NCBI GenBank assembly: GCA_001443545.1
Contig: LMAD01000001.1
Coordinates: 186,001 to 250,000 of the forward strand
Direction of reading: 5' to 3'
Source: Acidimicrobiaceae bacterium RAAP-2
GTDB lineage: Bacteria > Actinomycetota > Acidimicrobiia > Acidimicrobiales > RAAP-2
Length of the DNA stretch: 64,000 nt
The notes under the pieces are model-generated. The model was not told where the DNA came from, made no database searches, and saw nothing but the letters and a program-made list of their open reading frames with translations. Shown piece by piece: positions 41,955 to 51,206 of this stretch. How positions within the stretch are numbered: the stretch's first letter is position 1; each line of letters begins with the position of its first letter. A program made the position numbers and the translations under genes.

Positions 41955-42575
41955 ATGGACCGTGATGACGCCACGCTACCCGAGCGACTTGTCGACTTGG
42001 TACGCGCTCGCTTCGCCTCGGACGAGGTCTCCGCGCGCGCCGTGGTCGACTCGCTCGACGCGAGCGCGGTGCGTGAGCGGATCCTCGCGGTGCGAGCGGC
42101 GTCTCATCGCGGACTCCTCGATTCGTCGGCCTGGCGCCGCGCGCTGGGCGACCGCGACCCGGCCGTGCGACGCGAGACACTGGTGGGTGTCGCCGACGGT
42201 GGCGGCGACGAGGCCGTGCTCGACGCGGTCGTCGGTCTGCTCGACGACGGCGATCCGCTCGTCGTCGAAGCGGCGGCATTCGCCCTGGGCGAACGCGCCT
42301 ACGCGCCGGGACTCGATCGGCTGATCGAGCTCGCGAGCGAACACGAGGACGCGCGATGCCGCGAGGGGGCCGTGGTCGCGCTCGGAGCCATCGGTGACGA
42401 GCGCGCCGTGGCGACGGTGATCGGCGCCCTCGAGGACAAGCCACCGGTTCGTCGACGCGCCGTGGTCGCGCTGGCGAACTTCGAAGGCCCCGACGTTGAG
42501 GCCGCCCTCGCGCGCGCGCGCGACGATCACGACTGGCAAGTGCGCTCGGCGGTCGACCGACTCGACGCAGACTAG
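41955..42575 (+). CDS. HEAT-repeat protein
   Basis: This 206-residue soluble protein is built of about five helical HEAT/PBS-lyase-like repeats (ALGDRDPAVRRETLVGVADG, LLDDGDPLVVEAAAFALGE, ASEHEDARCREGAVVALGAI, ALEDKPPVRRRAVVALANFE). Such repeats bind proteins rather than catalyse. It is divergent from ylbL, and its stop overlaps the MreB-like stop by four bases. Confidence 0.8.
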   Translation: MDRDDATLPERLVDLVRARFASDEVSARAVVDSLDASAVRERILAVRAASHRGLLDSSAWRRALGDRDPAVRRETLVGVADGGGDEAVLDAVVGLLDDGDPLVVEAAAFALGERAYAPGLDRLIELASEHEDARCREGAVVALGAIGDERAVATVIGALEDKPPVRRRAVVALANFEGPDVEAALARARDDHDWQVRSAVDRLDAD

Positions 42576-43576
42576 CGATCCGCGTTTCGAAAGAGCGCGT
42601 GAAGCGACGACATCTCGTCGAGACACAGTTGCAGTCCGCGGATGATGACCAGGTCCGCCTGGTCGGCGAGCTGGACGTCGACCCCGGTGCTCGAAGCGAT
42701 GAGTTCGGCGAAGTCCGACAACTTGGCGTGACCGCCGACCAGGGTGAGCCCGCGCGCACTGACGTCCTGGGAGAGGTCGGGCGGCGCGCCGGCGAGAGAG
42801 TCTTGGACCATGGTCACGACGACGTTGGCTACGTCTCGCACCGCGAGGTTGACGAGGTCGGCGCCCACGTCGACCTCGATGAGTTCGCCGGAGTCGACGG
42901 TTCGGGCCGAGACGGTCTCCGAGCGACCCTGGGTGCGACCGAGGGCCGAGCCGAGAGCGATCTTGAGGTGCTCGATGGTCGACGGGGCGATGACCACCCC
43001 GTAGCGATGGCGCACCATCGAAGCGATCGCCTGATCCACGTCGAGCCCGCCCTGGCGCCTCGTCCCGCTGGTGACGATGCCCCCGAGCGAGAGCAGGGTC
43101 GCTTCGGACGCCCCGCCACCCAAGACCGTCACCGCGGAGCCGACCGGGTCCTGGACCGGCAAGCCGAGACCGATCGCCGCGGCGAGTGGCGCTTCGATCA
43201 GGCTCACCTCGCGCGCGCCCGCCTGGATCGCAGCCTGGCGCAACGCCCGGCGCTCGATGGCCGTCGCCAGCGACGGCACGCTCATCACGACCCGCGCCCG
43301 GCTCATCTTGGAGACCCCCACGCGGTCGAAGAGGCCGGCCACGAGTCGCGCGGTGACGTCGAAGTCGACCGTCGCCCCTTGGGCCAACGGCCGGAAGGCC
43401 ACGACGTGGCGGCTGGTCCGCGCCACCAGGTCGAGCGCCCCGAAGCCCACCTCGACGACCTCGCCGGTGCGCGTGTCGATCGCGACGATTGTCGGCTCGT
43501 TGAAGACGACGCCCTCGCCGATCATGGCCACGCGACTCATCGAGGTGCCGATATCCATTGCCACGTCGAGCGCCAT
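42572..43576 (-). CDS. MreB-like actin-fold ATPase
   Basis: This 334-residue protein begins ALDVAMDIGTSMSRV, the phosphate-1 loop of MreB/FtsA/Hsp70. VMSVPSLATAIERRALRQAA and AGAREVSLIEAPLAAAIGLG are MreB-type. The second phosphate loop, normally D-x-G-G-G-T, is reduced to VTVLGGGASEATL, with the Asp missing. LTLVGGHAKLSDFAELI is the adenosine segment. There are no mreC or mreD genes nearby. It may be a divergent cytoskeletal paralog of reduced ATPase activity. Confidence 0.8.
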   Translation of the reverse strand: MALDVAMDIGTSMSRVAMIGEGVVFNEPTIVAIDTRTGEVVEVGFGALDLVARTSRHVVAFRPLAQGATVDFDVTARLVAGLFDRVGVSKMSRARVVMSVPSLATAIERRALRQAAIQAGAREVSLIEAPLAAAIGLGLPVQDPVGSAVTVLGGGASEATLLSLGGIVTSGTRRQGGLDVDQAIASMVRHRYGVVIAPSTIEHLKIALGSALGRTQGRSETVSARTVDSGELIEVDVGADLVNLAVRDVANVVVTMVQDSLAGAPPDLSQDVSARGLTLVGGHAKLSDFAELIASSTGVDVQLADQADLVIIRGLQLCLDEMSSLHALFRNADR

Positions 43577-43634
43577 TGAATCGATGTTAGAGCGACCGGT
43601 ATCAGGGGCCGGTCGGTCACTAGCCTGGTCCGAC

Positions 43635-44720
43635 GTGGAGCGGCGAAACAGGAACCGGCGTCGACGCCTCGGCCGCGGCCGTTCGGCCCCCCCACCCGTC
43701 GACGCTCGAAACTGGCTCCACCCCAGTGAACTACCGGATTTCGGCCAACTCCCCGACTATCCCGTCACCCCGGTCGGAGCCCGCGGCGCCCGCTTGGCGG
43801 GCGTCGTGCTCGTCCTGGTCGTGGCCGGAGCGGCGGCGGCCCTGACGACGTCGCACGACTCGACGCCGCCGGCCCAGCCGATGACCCAGAACATCTCCTT
43901 CTCGGTGACCAAGCTGCCTGCGGTGGTCCGGCCCAGCGCGCAGCGCACCGTCGATCTCACCATCACGACGCCGGGCCACGTCGCCACCGTCGCCGCGATG
44001 GCCCTGCCCGGGAGCCTCGCGGTCACGACCACCCCCATCCCCCGCGCCGCACTGTTGACCGGGTGGGTGCCGGGTCACGCGACCTTCCCGGTGACCTGGG
44101 TCGGGCGAGACCCGCTGACCGGATTCTCAATCGTGCGTCTCAGCCACTTCGTGAAGCCGCTGAGCCTCGCCCCCCTGCCGGCGAACACGTCGGTGATCGC
44201 GGTCTCACCGGTCATCACGGGACCGGCGCAGCGGCCCCGCTTCACCTGGTCCAATACGAACCTCGGCGACCCGACGCTTCGCGCCTACGGCGTCGTCAAC
44301 TACCTGGCGACCAAGTCGGACCAGAACCTCAACGGCGTGCCCGGCGCGCTGGCGATCGACCTCACCGGCCACGTGGTCGCGGTGCTCGCGACCAACGAGC
44401 AGTGGTACTCCGCCGAGTTCGTCGCGCGGGTGGCCACGATCGTCGCCAACGGGCACGGCTGCCACGCCACGCTCAACATCGCGGGCGCGAGCGCCCAGGG
44501 TGGCGGCGCCCAGGTGGCCAACGTCCCGCGAACCAGCCAGTCACGAGGCCACCTCCAACAGGGCGACATCATCACCAAGGTCGATCACCACGACATCGAC
44601 TCCTGGGAGACCCTGCTGACCGTGTTGTACCTGACCCCGGCGGGCACCAACGCCCACCTGACCGTGTTGCGCGGCACCCACACGGTCCATACGGTCGTCC
44701 ACCTCGCCTGCGCCCTCTAA
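43635..44720 (+). CDS. Membrane-anchored PDZ protein with degenerate trypsin fold
   Basis: The GTG at 43635 gives 361 residues. A basic cytoplasmic segment with WLHPSELPDFG precedes one membrane helix (RLAGVVLVLVVAGAAAALTT). The extracellular part follows the HtrA layout, but the catalytic residues are gone: where GNSGGPL is expected it reads GVPGALAIDLTGHVVAVLA, and no His is found in the early AaHvv position. The C-terminal PDZ region (HLQQGDIITKVDHHDIDSWE) looks intact. It is probably a non-enzymatic binding protein. It is directly followed by a second degenerate protease-like gene. Confidence 0.75.
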   Translation: MERRNRNRRRRLGRGRSAPPPVDARNWLHPSELPDFGQLPDYPVTPVGARGARLAGVVLVLVVAGAAAALTTSHDSTPPAQPMTQNISFSVTKLPAVVRPSAQRTVDLTITTPGHVATVAAMALPGSLAVTTTPIPRAALLTGWVPGHATFPVTWVGRDPLTGFSIVRLSHFVKPLSLAPLPANTSVIAVSPVITGPAQRPRFTWSNTNLGDPTLRAYGVVNYLATKSDQNLNGVPGALAIDLTGHVVAVLATNEQWYSAEFVARVATIVANGHGCHATLNIAGASAQGGGAQVANVPRTSQSRGHLQQGDIITKVDHHDIDSWETLLTVLYLTPAGTNAHLTVLRGTHTVHTVVHLACAL

Positions 44721-44729
44721 ATTGATGGC

Positions 44730-45854
44730 GTGAGCGACAACCCCTTCAGCGGCATGTTCGGCGACATCTTCAACATGCTCGGCCAGCAGGGCCCGAATGC
44801 CTGGTTCGACACCGCGACCCAGTTGGCGCTGAACATCGCCCGCGGCACCGACGGCGACCCCAACCCTGAACCGATCGAGCGCCAACGCCTCGAGGAGCTG
44901 GCCCCCTTGGTCGCGCGCCACCTCGACTCGATCTTCGCGGTGTCCTGCGACAGCGAGGTGACCGCCGTCAACCGCTCGGCCCTCACCGTGGCGGCGCTCG
45001 CCCAGTGGCGCCCCCTCATCGAACCGACGTTGCAGTCGCCCAGCGCCGTGATCCCCACCAACGAACTCGACACCGCCAATCCCCTCATGGCCCAACTCGC
45101 GGCCACGGTCGGGCCGCTCTTCGCCGGTTTCCAAACGGGCTCGGTCGCCGGCCACTTCTCGGAGCGCGCCTGGTCCCTCGCGGTGCTGGCCCTGCCGAGG
45201 GTCGACGAGCACCGGCTGATCGTCGTGAACAATCTGAAGGCCTTCGCCGACGAATGGTCCCTTGAGCGCGACGAGGTCTACGTCTTCGCCCTGGCCCAGG
45301 AGTTCGTGGCCTCGCTCGTCCTCACTCGCGAGGGCACCGGCGACGCCCTTCGGGCACTCTTGCTCGACTCGGTCCACGAGGCGGCGTCGATTCAGGGCGA
45401 CCTCTTCGGTCGACTGCAGTCGATGATGGGCGACGGCGATATCAACGCCTTGATGGCCGACCCCGAACGCCTGCTCGACGGCATCGAGATGCCCGGCGAG
45501 ACCGACGCGACTCGAGCGATCAACGCCGCGACCGGCGTGCTGCTCGCCTTCTTCGAGGTCGTGGCCCACGAGATCACCACGGCCATGCTCGGCCCCCGGC
45601 CCCAACTGGTCGAGGCCTACCGCCGTCACCGGCGCAGCGACGCCCGCGGCGAGGACGCGGCCGCGGCGCTCTTCGGCATCGCGACCCAGGGGCCCCACCA
45701 CGACGCGGCGCACGACTTCGTCGAGCACCTGCGCGACGCGCACGGACTACGCGCCCTGGACGCGCTACTGCGCGTCGACGGACTCCCGTCGGATCAGGAG
45801 TTGACCGACCCCGAGGCCTGGCTGGCCCGGGTCAACGCGTCACCCCTGGCCTAG
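44730..45854 (+). CDS. Zincin-like metalloprotease family protein lacking the HExxH motif
   Basis: The GTG at 44730 gives 374 residues resembling the actinobacterial DUF2342/'zinc-dependent metalloprotease' family (start NPFSGMFGDIFNML; VVNNLKAFADEWSLERDEV; then ALLLDSVHEAASIQGDLF). At the expected active site the sequence is YVFALAQEFVASLVL, so H-E-x-x-H is replaced by Q-E-F-V-A. It is therefore probably inactive as a protease. It is 9 bp downstream of the degenerate HtrA-like gene. Confidence 0.75.
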   Translation: MSDNPFSGMFGDIFNMLGQQGPNAWFDTATQLALNIARGTDGDPNPEPIERQRLEELAPLVARHLDSIFAVSCDSEVTAVNRSALTVAALAQWRPLIEPTLQSPSAVIPTNELDTANPLMAQLAATVGPLFAGFQTGSVAGHFSERAWSLAVLALPRVDEHRLIVVNNLKAFADEWSLERDEVYVFALAQEFVASLVLTREGTGDALRALLLDSVHEAASIQGDLFGRLQSMMGDGDINALMADPERLLDGIEMPGETDATRAINAATGVLLAFFEVVAHEITTAMLGPRPQLVEAYRRHRRSDARGEDAAAALFGIATQGPHHDAAHDFVEHLRDAHGLRALDALLRVDGLPSDQELTDPEAWLARVNASPLA

Positions 45855-46135
45855 GCCGAGGGCTCTTCGTCGTAGCCGAGGTTCCACTCGACGAGCAGGT
45901 TCTCACGCTCGGCGTCCCGATTGACCCGGTCGCGGTTGCGACGGAACTGGGGGTCGTGGGGCGGCAGGAAGCGCAACCGCGCGTCGATGCGGTCGACGAA
46001 GGCTTGGATCTGCTCCTCGTCGCCGAAGACCATCCGGCACTCCCAGTGCGGCGCCACGGGACCGAGGTAGATGACCTGGACGTGACCGACCGGGTCGGTG
46101 ACCTCGGTGGATTCAGTGGTCGGGACCTGGCTCAC
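45851..46135 (-). CDS. Small conserved protein of unknown function
   Basis: The GTG at 46135 gives 94 residues. It contains VQVIYLGPVAPHWECRMVFG, then an acidic and arginine-rich helical half (DEEQIQAFVDRIDARLRFLP, DPQFRRNRDRVNRDAERENL) and ends EEPSA. It has no signal or membrane segment. I do not recognise a family. Its stop overlaps that of the zincin-like gene by four bases, and codon use matches the neighbouring core genes. Confidence 0.65.
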   Translation of the reverse strand: MSQVPTTESTEVTDPVGHVQVIYLGPVAPHWECRMVFGDEEQIQAFVDRIDARLRFLPPHDPQFRRNRDRVNRDAERENLLVEWNLGYDEEPSA

Positions 46136-46310
46136 GGTACTCCTTCGGCTCGTCGCGTCCAGTCTACCGGGGCCGGCTCAGAGCGACGGGCCCGAGCCGG
46201 CCACCCCGGACCATCGGACCTGGTCCACCGGGCCGGCACGAATTACCACGGACTTGTAACAAAACCATCGGCCCCGGTCGCTACGCTGAACAACGAAGGG
46301 GGAGGTGGCG

Positions 46311-46553
46311 GTGACGACGGAGTGGATGGCCGACGGCAAGTGTCGCGAGTACCCGGCCGCGGTGTTCTTCCCGCGCGACGGTTTGGGTGTCATCAAGGCC
46401 CAGCGAATCTGCGCGACCTGCCCGGTAGCGAGTCGATGCTTGATCTACGCGCTCGACAACCACGTCGACCACGGCGTCTGGGGTGGCAAGAGTGAGCGCG
46501 AACGTCGACGCCTCCAGCGCGTGCGTCGACGCCTCTCGAGCGACCTGCCCTAA
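46311..46553 (+). CDS. WhiB-family iron-sulfur transcription factor
   Basis: The GTG at 46311 is preferred over 46305 because GGGGGAGG then sits five bases upstream; the protein has 80 residues. Cys11, Cys34, Cys37 and Cys43 form the C-Xn-C-x2-C-x5-C cluster site, followed by G-V-W-G-G and a basic tail (KSERERRRLQRVRRRL) that binds DNA. WhiB proteins act with the principal sigma factor. It is 5 bp upstream of ftcD. Confidence 0.93.
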   Translation: MTTEWMADGKCREYPAAVFFPRDGLGVIKAQRICATCPVASRCLIYALDNHVDHGVWGGKSERERRRLQRVRRRLSSDLP

Positions 46554-46558
46554 GCCCG

Positions 46559-47377
46559 GTGTTCGAGTGCGTCGTCAACGTCTCGGAGGGACGCGACCTC
46601 GCCGTACTCGATGAGCTCTCCCTCGCCAGCGGACCCTCGTTGCGCGACCGCCACCACGACCCGTTCCACCACCGCGCCGTCTACACGCTCATCAACGACC
46701 GAGACCGACTGCTCGTCGACGTTCGTCGGCTGGTCGCGACCGGACTCGAGGTCCTCGACCTGCGCCGCCACCACGGGGTCCACCCACGCTTCGGGGCCGT
46801 CGACGTCGTACCCTTCGTCGCCCTCGATCCCGAGTCCCCCGCCGACGCCTGCGCGTTGCGCGACGAGACCGCCCACTGGATCGCGTCGGAACTGGCTACG
46901 CCGGTCTACCGCTACGGACCGCTCGCGAACGGCGCGGTCCGCTCGCTACCCGAGGTCCGACGTCGCGCGCGTGACGGGCTCGCCCCCGACGAGGGCCCTC
47001 CCGCCACCGAGACGCGCGGGGCGGTCGCGGTGGGCTGTCGTGCGATCCTCGTCGCCTGGAACCTCTGGCTGTCGGGGGTCTCGATGGATGAGGCGCGCGA
47101 ACTCGCTCGTTTCGTGCGCGGGCCCGCGGTGCGAGCCCTCGCCTTCGACCTCGGCGACCGGGTCCAGGTGAGCTGCAACCTCATCGACCCGCTCAGCGTG
47201 GGTCCCTCGAGCGTCTACGACGCGGTGGCGGCCACGATGGGTGCTGGACGCATCGAGCGCGCCGAACTCGTCGGGCTCATCCCTGCGGCGCTGCTCAAGC
47301 GCGAAGCGCCTGAGCGCTGGGGGCAACTGGGGATCGGACCAGCGCTCACGATCGAGTCGCGGACCGCGCGGGCCTAA
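46559..47377 (+). CDS. ftcD: Glutamate formimidoyltransferase
   Basis: The GTG start lies 5 bp after the WhiB stop, giving 272 residues: the formiminotransferase domains only, without a cyclodeaminase part. FECVVNVSEGRDLAVLDEL, HHRAVYTLI, HHGVHPRFGAVDVVPFV and CNLIDPLSVGPSSVYDAV are family motifs. It transfers the formimino group of formiminoglutamate to tetrahydrofolate, the end of histidine degradation. It lies about 4 kb from the hut operon in the same window. Confidence 0.9.
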   Translation: MFECVVNVSEGRDLAVLDELSLASGPSLRDRHHDPFHHRAVYTLINDRDRLLVDVRRLVATGLEVLDLRRHHGVHPRFGAVDVVPFVALDPESPADACALRDETAHWIASELATPVYRYGPLANGAVRSLPEVRRRARDGLAPDEGPPATETRGAVAVGCRAILVAWNLWLSGVSMDEARELARFVRGPAVRALAFDLGDRVQVSCNLIDPLSVGPSSVYDAVAATMGAGRIERAELVGLIPAALLKREAPERWGQLGIGPALTIESRTARA

Positions 47378-47649
47378 CCGGCCTGCGCGCGACGCTCGAC
47401 GGCGCGGGCCCGACGCAGCCGACGGCGCTCGCGCTCGCTCATGCCGCCCCAGATGCCGAACTTCTCACCGTTCTCCAACGCGTACTCCAAGCAGTCGTCG
47501 CGCACCACGCAGCCGCGGCAGACGTCCTTGGCCTCGCGGGTCGACGCGCCGCGTTCGGGAAAGAAGAGGTCCGGGTCGACGCCCATGCAGTTGGAGCGGG
47601 CCTGCCAGCCCCGGTCCTCCATGCCACTCAGCAACTCGATGATCTCCAT
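47374..47649 (-). CDS. WhiB-family iron-sulfur transcription factor (second copy)
   Basis: This 91-residue protein has Cys21, Cys44, Cys47 and Cys53 in the WhiB pattern (NCMGVDPDLFFPERG; VCRGCVVRDDC), then G-I-W-G-G and a basic C terminus (MSERERRRLRRARAVERRA). DPDLFFP places it among WhiB1/WhiB2-like core members. Its stop overlaps that of ftcD. A short A+T-rich tract at 47,682-47,700 probably contains its promoter. Confidence 0.93.
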   Translation of the reverse strand: MEIIELLSGMEDRGWQARSNCMGVDPDLFFPERGASTREAKDVCRGCVVRDDCLEYALENGEKFGIWGGMSERERRRLRRARAVERRAQAG

Positions 47650-47757
47650 GTCGCGTCCTCCCCGTCGGCAACCATCACCGATGTAATTACAACGGTGTCA
47701 TTGTGCCGGGAATCGGGCAAAAAAGCAAATGGAATCTGCGACGGGCTGGGAAGGCGC

Positions 47758-49749
47758 TCAACCGACTCGCCGTGAGCGAACGAAATCGTCCAGCACGTAG
47801 CGGCCGAGCTCGTCGACCGACGTGTAGAAGGTCCGCCCGCGGTTCACCCGCCCGATCTGCTCGACGAAGGGGAATTGGCTGCGCTCGATGTCCAGCGCGA
47901 AGGTGTTGATCACGATGCCGGCCTTCGTGCAGCGCAGGACCTCGGCCATCGTGCGCTCGAGTGTCTCGCGCACCGGCGGCCAGGCGAAGTAGGGCTGCCC
48001 GTCGTCCATGAGGTGGGCCGTCGGCTCGCCGTCGGTCACCACGACGATCTGGCGCTCGCCCCGCTCGGCGCGCATCAGGTGTCGACCGAGCGCGAGGGCG
48101 TGCTGGAGGTTGGTGCCGTAGGCGTAGTCGATCGTCAGGGCCGGTACGTCCTCGATGCGCAGCTCCTGGGCGGTCTCGGCGAAGCCCACCACCGCCACGA
48201 AGTCCCGGGGGAACTTCGTGCGGATCAGCTGGGTGAGGGCCAGCACCATCTTCTTGGCCGGGACGAGGTTGCCGCGCATCGCCATCGACAGGGAGAGGTC
48301 GATGGCGAAGACCGTCGCGGACCGACGGGTCGCCTCGTACTCCTCGACCTCGAAGTCCTCGGGGTGCAGCCGGATCGGTGTGCCCGGACCCGAGCGGGCG
48401 ATGGCGTTGCGCAGTGTGCGCGAGAGGTGCAGGTTGAGCGGCTGGCCCGGCTCCCAGGCCGTGGCCGTCTCCTCGCGGTCGCCGCCGCGGGCAATCGTCG
48501 CGTCGCGGTGCGCGCCGGCGACCGGCGCGTGGCGCAGCTCGGCGAAGAGGTCGCGCAGCGCGTGCTGGCCGATCTGGCGCACCCCCTTGGCGCTGAGCGA
48601 GAGCCCGTCGCGGGTCCGGTCGACGAAGCCCTGGTCGCGCAGCGAGCGCATCGCGCGCTGGAGGCGCGCCACGTGGGCGGCGGCGTCGGGCCCGAGGTTG
48701 CGCCGCACCGATTCGAGGTCGACCTCGGGCAGTCCTTCGGCGGCGTTGGCGCGTCCGAGGAATTCCTCGAGCTCGCGCAACTGGCCCAGTTGCTCGGCGC
48801 TCGTCGTCGCGTCGGCGAAGGAGCCGCCCGTCCCGCGCAGGCGCGCCGTGCGGTGCCAGTCGATGTCGGGGGTCGCCTGTCGCAGGTTCGAGACCAACCG
48901 GTGCATCGACAGGTCCAGGTCCATGTCGCCGAGCATCGACTCGACCAGACCACGCAGTTCGGCCTGTTGGGCCGAGGAGAGGCCGTTGAACATCGCCTCG
49001 GCGGCCGCGGCGCGTTCGGCCATGGCGCGCACCACGTCCTCGAGGCTCGTCGCCCCGGGGAAGTACTCTCCGAAGCGCTCCATGAACGAGTCGAAGCTGG
49101 GGTCGAGCGGCTCGCCCCGTCGGTCCTGCTCGATCATCGTCGACAGGGCGTCCATCATCTCGCGCATCCGGGCCAGCGCCGCGGGGTCGGGGTTCTCGAG
49201 GAACTGTTTGCTCTGCTCGAAGTAGGTGTTGAGCACGTCGGCGCGCAGCTCGTCGACGAGGGCCTCGAAGGACTCGCGCGCCTGGCTCGAGGTGAACTCG
49301 TAGGACTGGAGGCTCTCGACGCGATCGGCCAGCGACGTGCCCGACAGCGATCGGCGCAGCCGTTGGCCGCGCACGTACTCCTCGGTCACCTCGCGCCGTC
49401 GCTCGTCGCCGCTGTCGGTCGCCTCGGCCTCGAGCTGGTCGAGCGCCTCGTCCTCGACGCGCTCGATCTCGTCGAGCCGCTCGCGGTAGCGCGACAGCTC
49501 GTCGGCCGGATCGACCTGGTCCTCGATCTCGCGCCGGCGCGCACGGGCGCGCTCGAGCAGTTCGGCCAACCCCTCGACCCGTTGGCCGTCGCTCGTGGTG
49601 AAGCCGTCGCGCACGAGGCGGTCCATCGCCGCTTCCAGGTCCCCGTGCTCGAGCAGGTCGTCGCTGAGCAGCGCCAGCAACTCGTCGGGGTCGAGGTCCT
49701 CGAAATCGTCGTCGTCCCCCGGCCGGCGAAAGCCGTAGCGGATGGGCAC
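47758..49749 (-). CDS. VWA-domain protein partner of MoxR-type ATPase
   Basis: The GTG at 49749 overlaps the upstream TAG by one base, giving 663 residues. A long, charged helical region rich in Glu/Arg fills about residues 20-430. The C-terminal von Willebrand A domain has a complete MIDAS motif: DLSLS (D-x-S-x-S), the Thr of YAYGTNLQHAL, and TDGEPTAH. MoxR-VWA pairs work as metal-dependent assembly or remodelling machines, similar to magnesium chelatase I and D subunits. The target is unknown here. Confidence 0.87.
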   Translation of the reverse strand: MPIRYGFRRPGDDDDFEDLDPDELLALLSDDLLEHGDLEAAMDRLVRDGFTTSDGQRVEGLAELLERARARRREIEDQVDPADELSRYRERLDEIERVEDEALDQLEAEATDSGDERRREVTEEYVRGQRLRRSLSGTSLADRVESLQSYEFTSSQARESFEALVDELRADVLNTYFEQSKQFLENPDPAALARMREMMDALSTMIEQDRRGEPLDPSFDSFMERFGEYFPGATSLEDVVRAMAERAAAAEAMFNGLSSAQQAELRGLVESMLGDMDLDLSMHRLVSNLRQATPDIDWHRTARLRGTGGSFADATTSAEQLGQLRELEEFLGRANAAEGLPEVDLESVRRNLGPDAAAHVARLQRAMRSLRDQGFVDRTRDGLSLSAKGVRQIGQHALRDLFAELRHAPVAGAHRDATIARGGDREETATAWEPGQPLNLHLSRTLRNAIARSGPGTPIRLHPEDFEVEEYEATRRSATVFAIDLSLSMAMRGNLVPAKKMVLALTQLIRTKFPRDFVAVVGFAETAQELRIEDVPALTIDYAYGTNLQHALALGRHLMRAERGERQIVVVTDGEPTAHLMDDGQPYFAWPPVRETLERTMAEVLRCTKAGIVINTFALDIERSQFPFVEQIGRVNRGRTFYTSVDELGRYVLDDFVRSRRVG

Positions 49750-51173
49750 TACCGGTTCCTCGCGCGATAGAGCGCCCGCGGTCCGGCCGCGTCCTTGGCC
49801 AGGCGCTTGGTGAGGTAGAGCCCCTCGAGGATGAACTCGACCGCGGCCGCCAACTCGCCGTCGCTCGCCGCGGGGCCGGCGACCCGGCGAACGGGCTCGT
49901 CGAGGGCCGGCATCGCCGCGAGCACCGCCAGGTAGTCCCGGTCGGGCAGGTCGTCGCCGGTGTGCACGACGACCTCGGCGCGGAAGGCCTCGACGATCGC
50001 CGGCGCCTCTTCGAGCAGCACGTGCTCGCTGAAGCACTGGCGCACGGCCAGGGCGACCAGGGCGGCGATGACCTGGTCCGAGTCGTTGTCGTCCATCGTG
50101 TCGAACTCGATCTTGCCCTGGGTCGACTGGACCATGGCGGCCAGGTCGCTCACCCGGGGCACAACGGTCTCGTCGTGGGTGCGCATCGTTCGCCGCAGCG
50201 CGTTGGCGACGACGGTCTCGTAGTTGGCGATCGACAGGCGCACCGAGACCCCCGAGCGCTGACTGATCACGTGGCTCTTACGCGCGACGTGGCTGACGCG
50301 CGCGACGATGTCGTCGATGAACCACGGCACCCGGATCTCGCGCGCCGAGCTCGCGAGGTTCGCTTCTTGGTGGATGATGGCGATCTCGGTGGTCAGTTCG
50401 AAGGGGTAGTGGGTGCGGATCTGGGAGCCGAAGCGGTCCTTCAACGGGGTGATCAGCCGACCGCGGTTCGTGTAGTCCTCGGGGTTGGCGGTCGCCACGA
50501 CCATCACGTCCAGGTCGAGGCGCACCAGGTGGTTGCGAATCTGCACGTCGCGCTCCTCGAGCACGTTGAGCAGGCCTACCTGGATCCGTTCGGCGAGGTC
50601 GGGCAGCTCGTTGATGGCGAAGATGCCCCGGTTCGACTTGGGCACGAGGCCGTAGGACAACGCGCGCGGGTCGTCGAGGTAGAGCCCGCCGGCGACCTTG
50701 ATCGGGTCGACGTCGCCGATGAGGTCGGCCATGGAGGTGTCGGGCGACGCGAGCTTCTCGGCGAAACGCTCGGAGCGGTGCACCCAATCGATCGGCGTCT
50801 CGTCGGCACGCTCGGCCACGAGGTCGATCGCGAAGGCCGAGATCGGGGCGAGGGGGTCGTCGCGCACCTCGGAGCCGGCGACCACGGGGAGCCACTCGTC
50901 GAGCAGTTCGACCAGCGCGCGGATCATGCGCGACTTGGCCTGACCGCGCTCACCGAGCAAGATGATGTCGTGGCCGGCGAGCAGCGCCGTCTCGAGCTGG
51001 GGCAGGACCGAGTCCTCGTAGCCGAGTACGGCCGACGTGATGGGTCGGCCCGCCAGCAGCCTCGCTTCGAGGTTCGCGCGGATCTCCTCGCGCACCGATC
51101 GGCGTTGGTAGCCGGCGGCGCGCAGGCCACCGAGGGTCGTGGGTAGGTCCGAGGGGACGACGTTGGCGTTCAT
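49749..51173 (-). CDS. MoxR/magnesium-chelatase-type AAA+ ATPase
   Basis: This 474-residue protein has Walker A in LLGERGQAKSRMIRAL, Walker B in GIFAINELPDL, and an arginine-finger/sensor region (LITPLKDRFGSQIRTHYPFE; VATANPEDYTNRGR). It is expressed with the VWA gene directly downstream, which it probably drives by ATP hydrolysis. It starts at an ATG with AAGGTG upstream, 33 bp after hutI, so it may read through from the hut operon. Confidence 0.87.
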   Translation of the reverse strand: MNANVVPSDLPTTLGGLRAAGYQRRSVREEIRANLEARLLAGRPITSAVLGYEDSVLPQLETALLAGHDIILLGERGQAKSRMIRALVELLDEWLPVVAGSEVRDDPLAPISAFAIDLVAERADETPIDWVHRSERFAEKLASPDTSMADLIGDVDPIKVAGGLYLDDPRALSYGLVPKSNRGIFAINELPDLAERIQVGLLNVLEERDVQIRNHLVRLDLDVMVVATANPEDYTNRGRLITPLKDRFGSQIRTHYPFELTTEIAIIHQEANLASSAREIRVPWFIDDIVARVSHVARKSHVISQRSGVSVRLSIANYETVVANALRRTMRTHDETVVPRVSDLAAMVQSTQGKIEFDTMDDNDSDQVIAALVALAVRQCFSEHVLLEEAPAIVEAFRAEVVVHTGDDLPDRDYLAVLAAMPALDEPVRRVAGPAASDGELAAAVEFILEGLYLTKRLAKDAAGPRALYRARNR

Positions 51174-51206
51174 CCTCGCACCTTATTGGCCGGGTCCGGC
51201 CGGTGG

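Noticed and set aside
47682..47691. TGTAATTACA palindrome also seen near 13,313
   Set aside because: Two copies of a 10-bp A+T palindrome in unrelated contexts are not enough to call a shared operator.
47875..49770. 631-codon open frame on the plus strand
   Set aside because: It is antisense to the VWA gene, which has a full MIDAS motif and an overlapping MoxR partner; the shadow has no recognisable domain.
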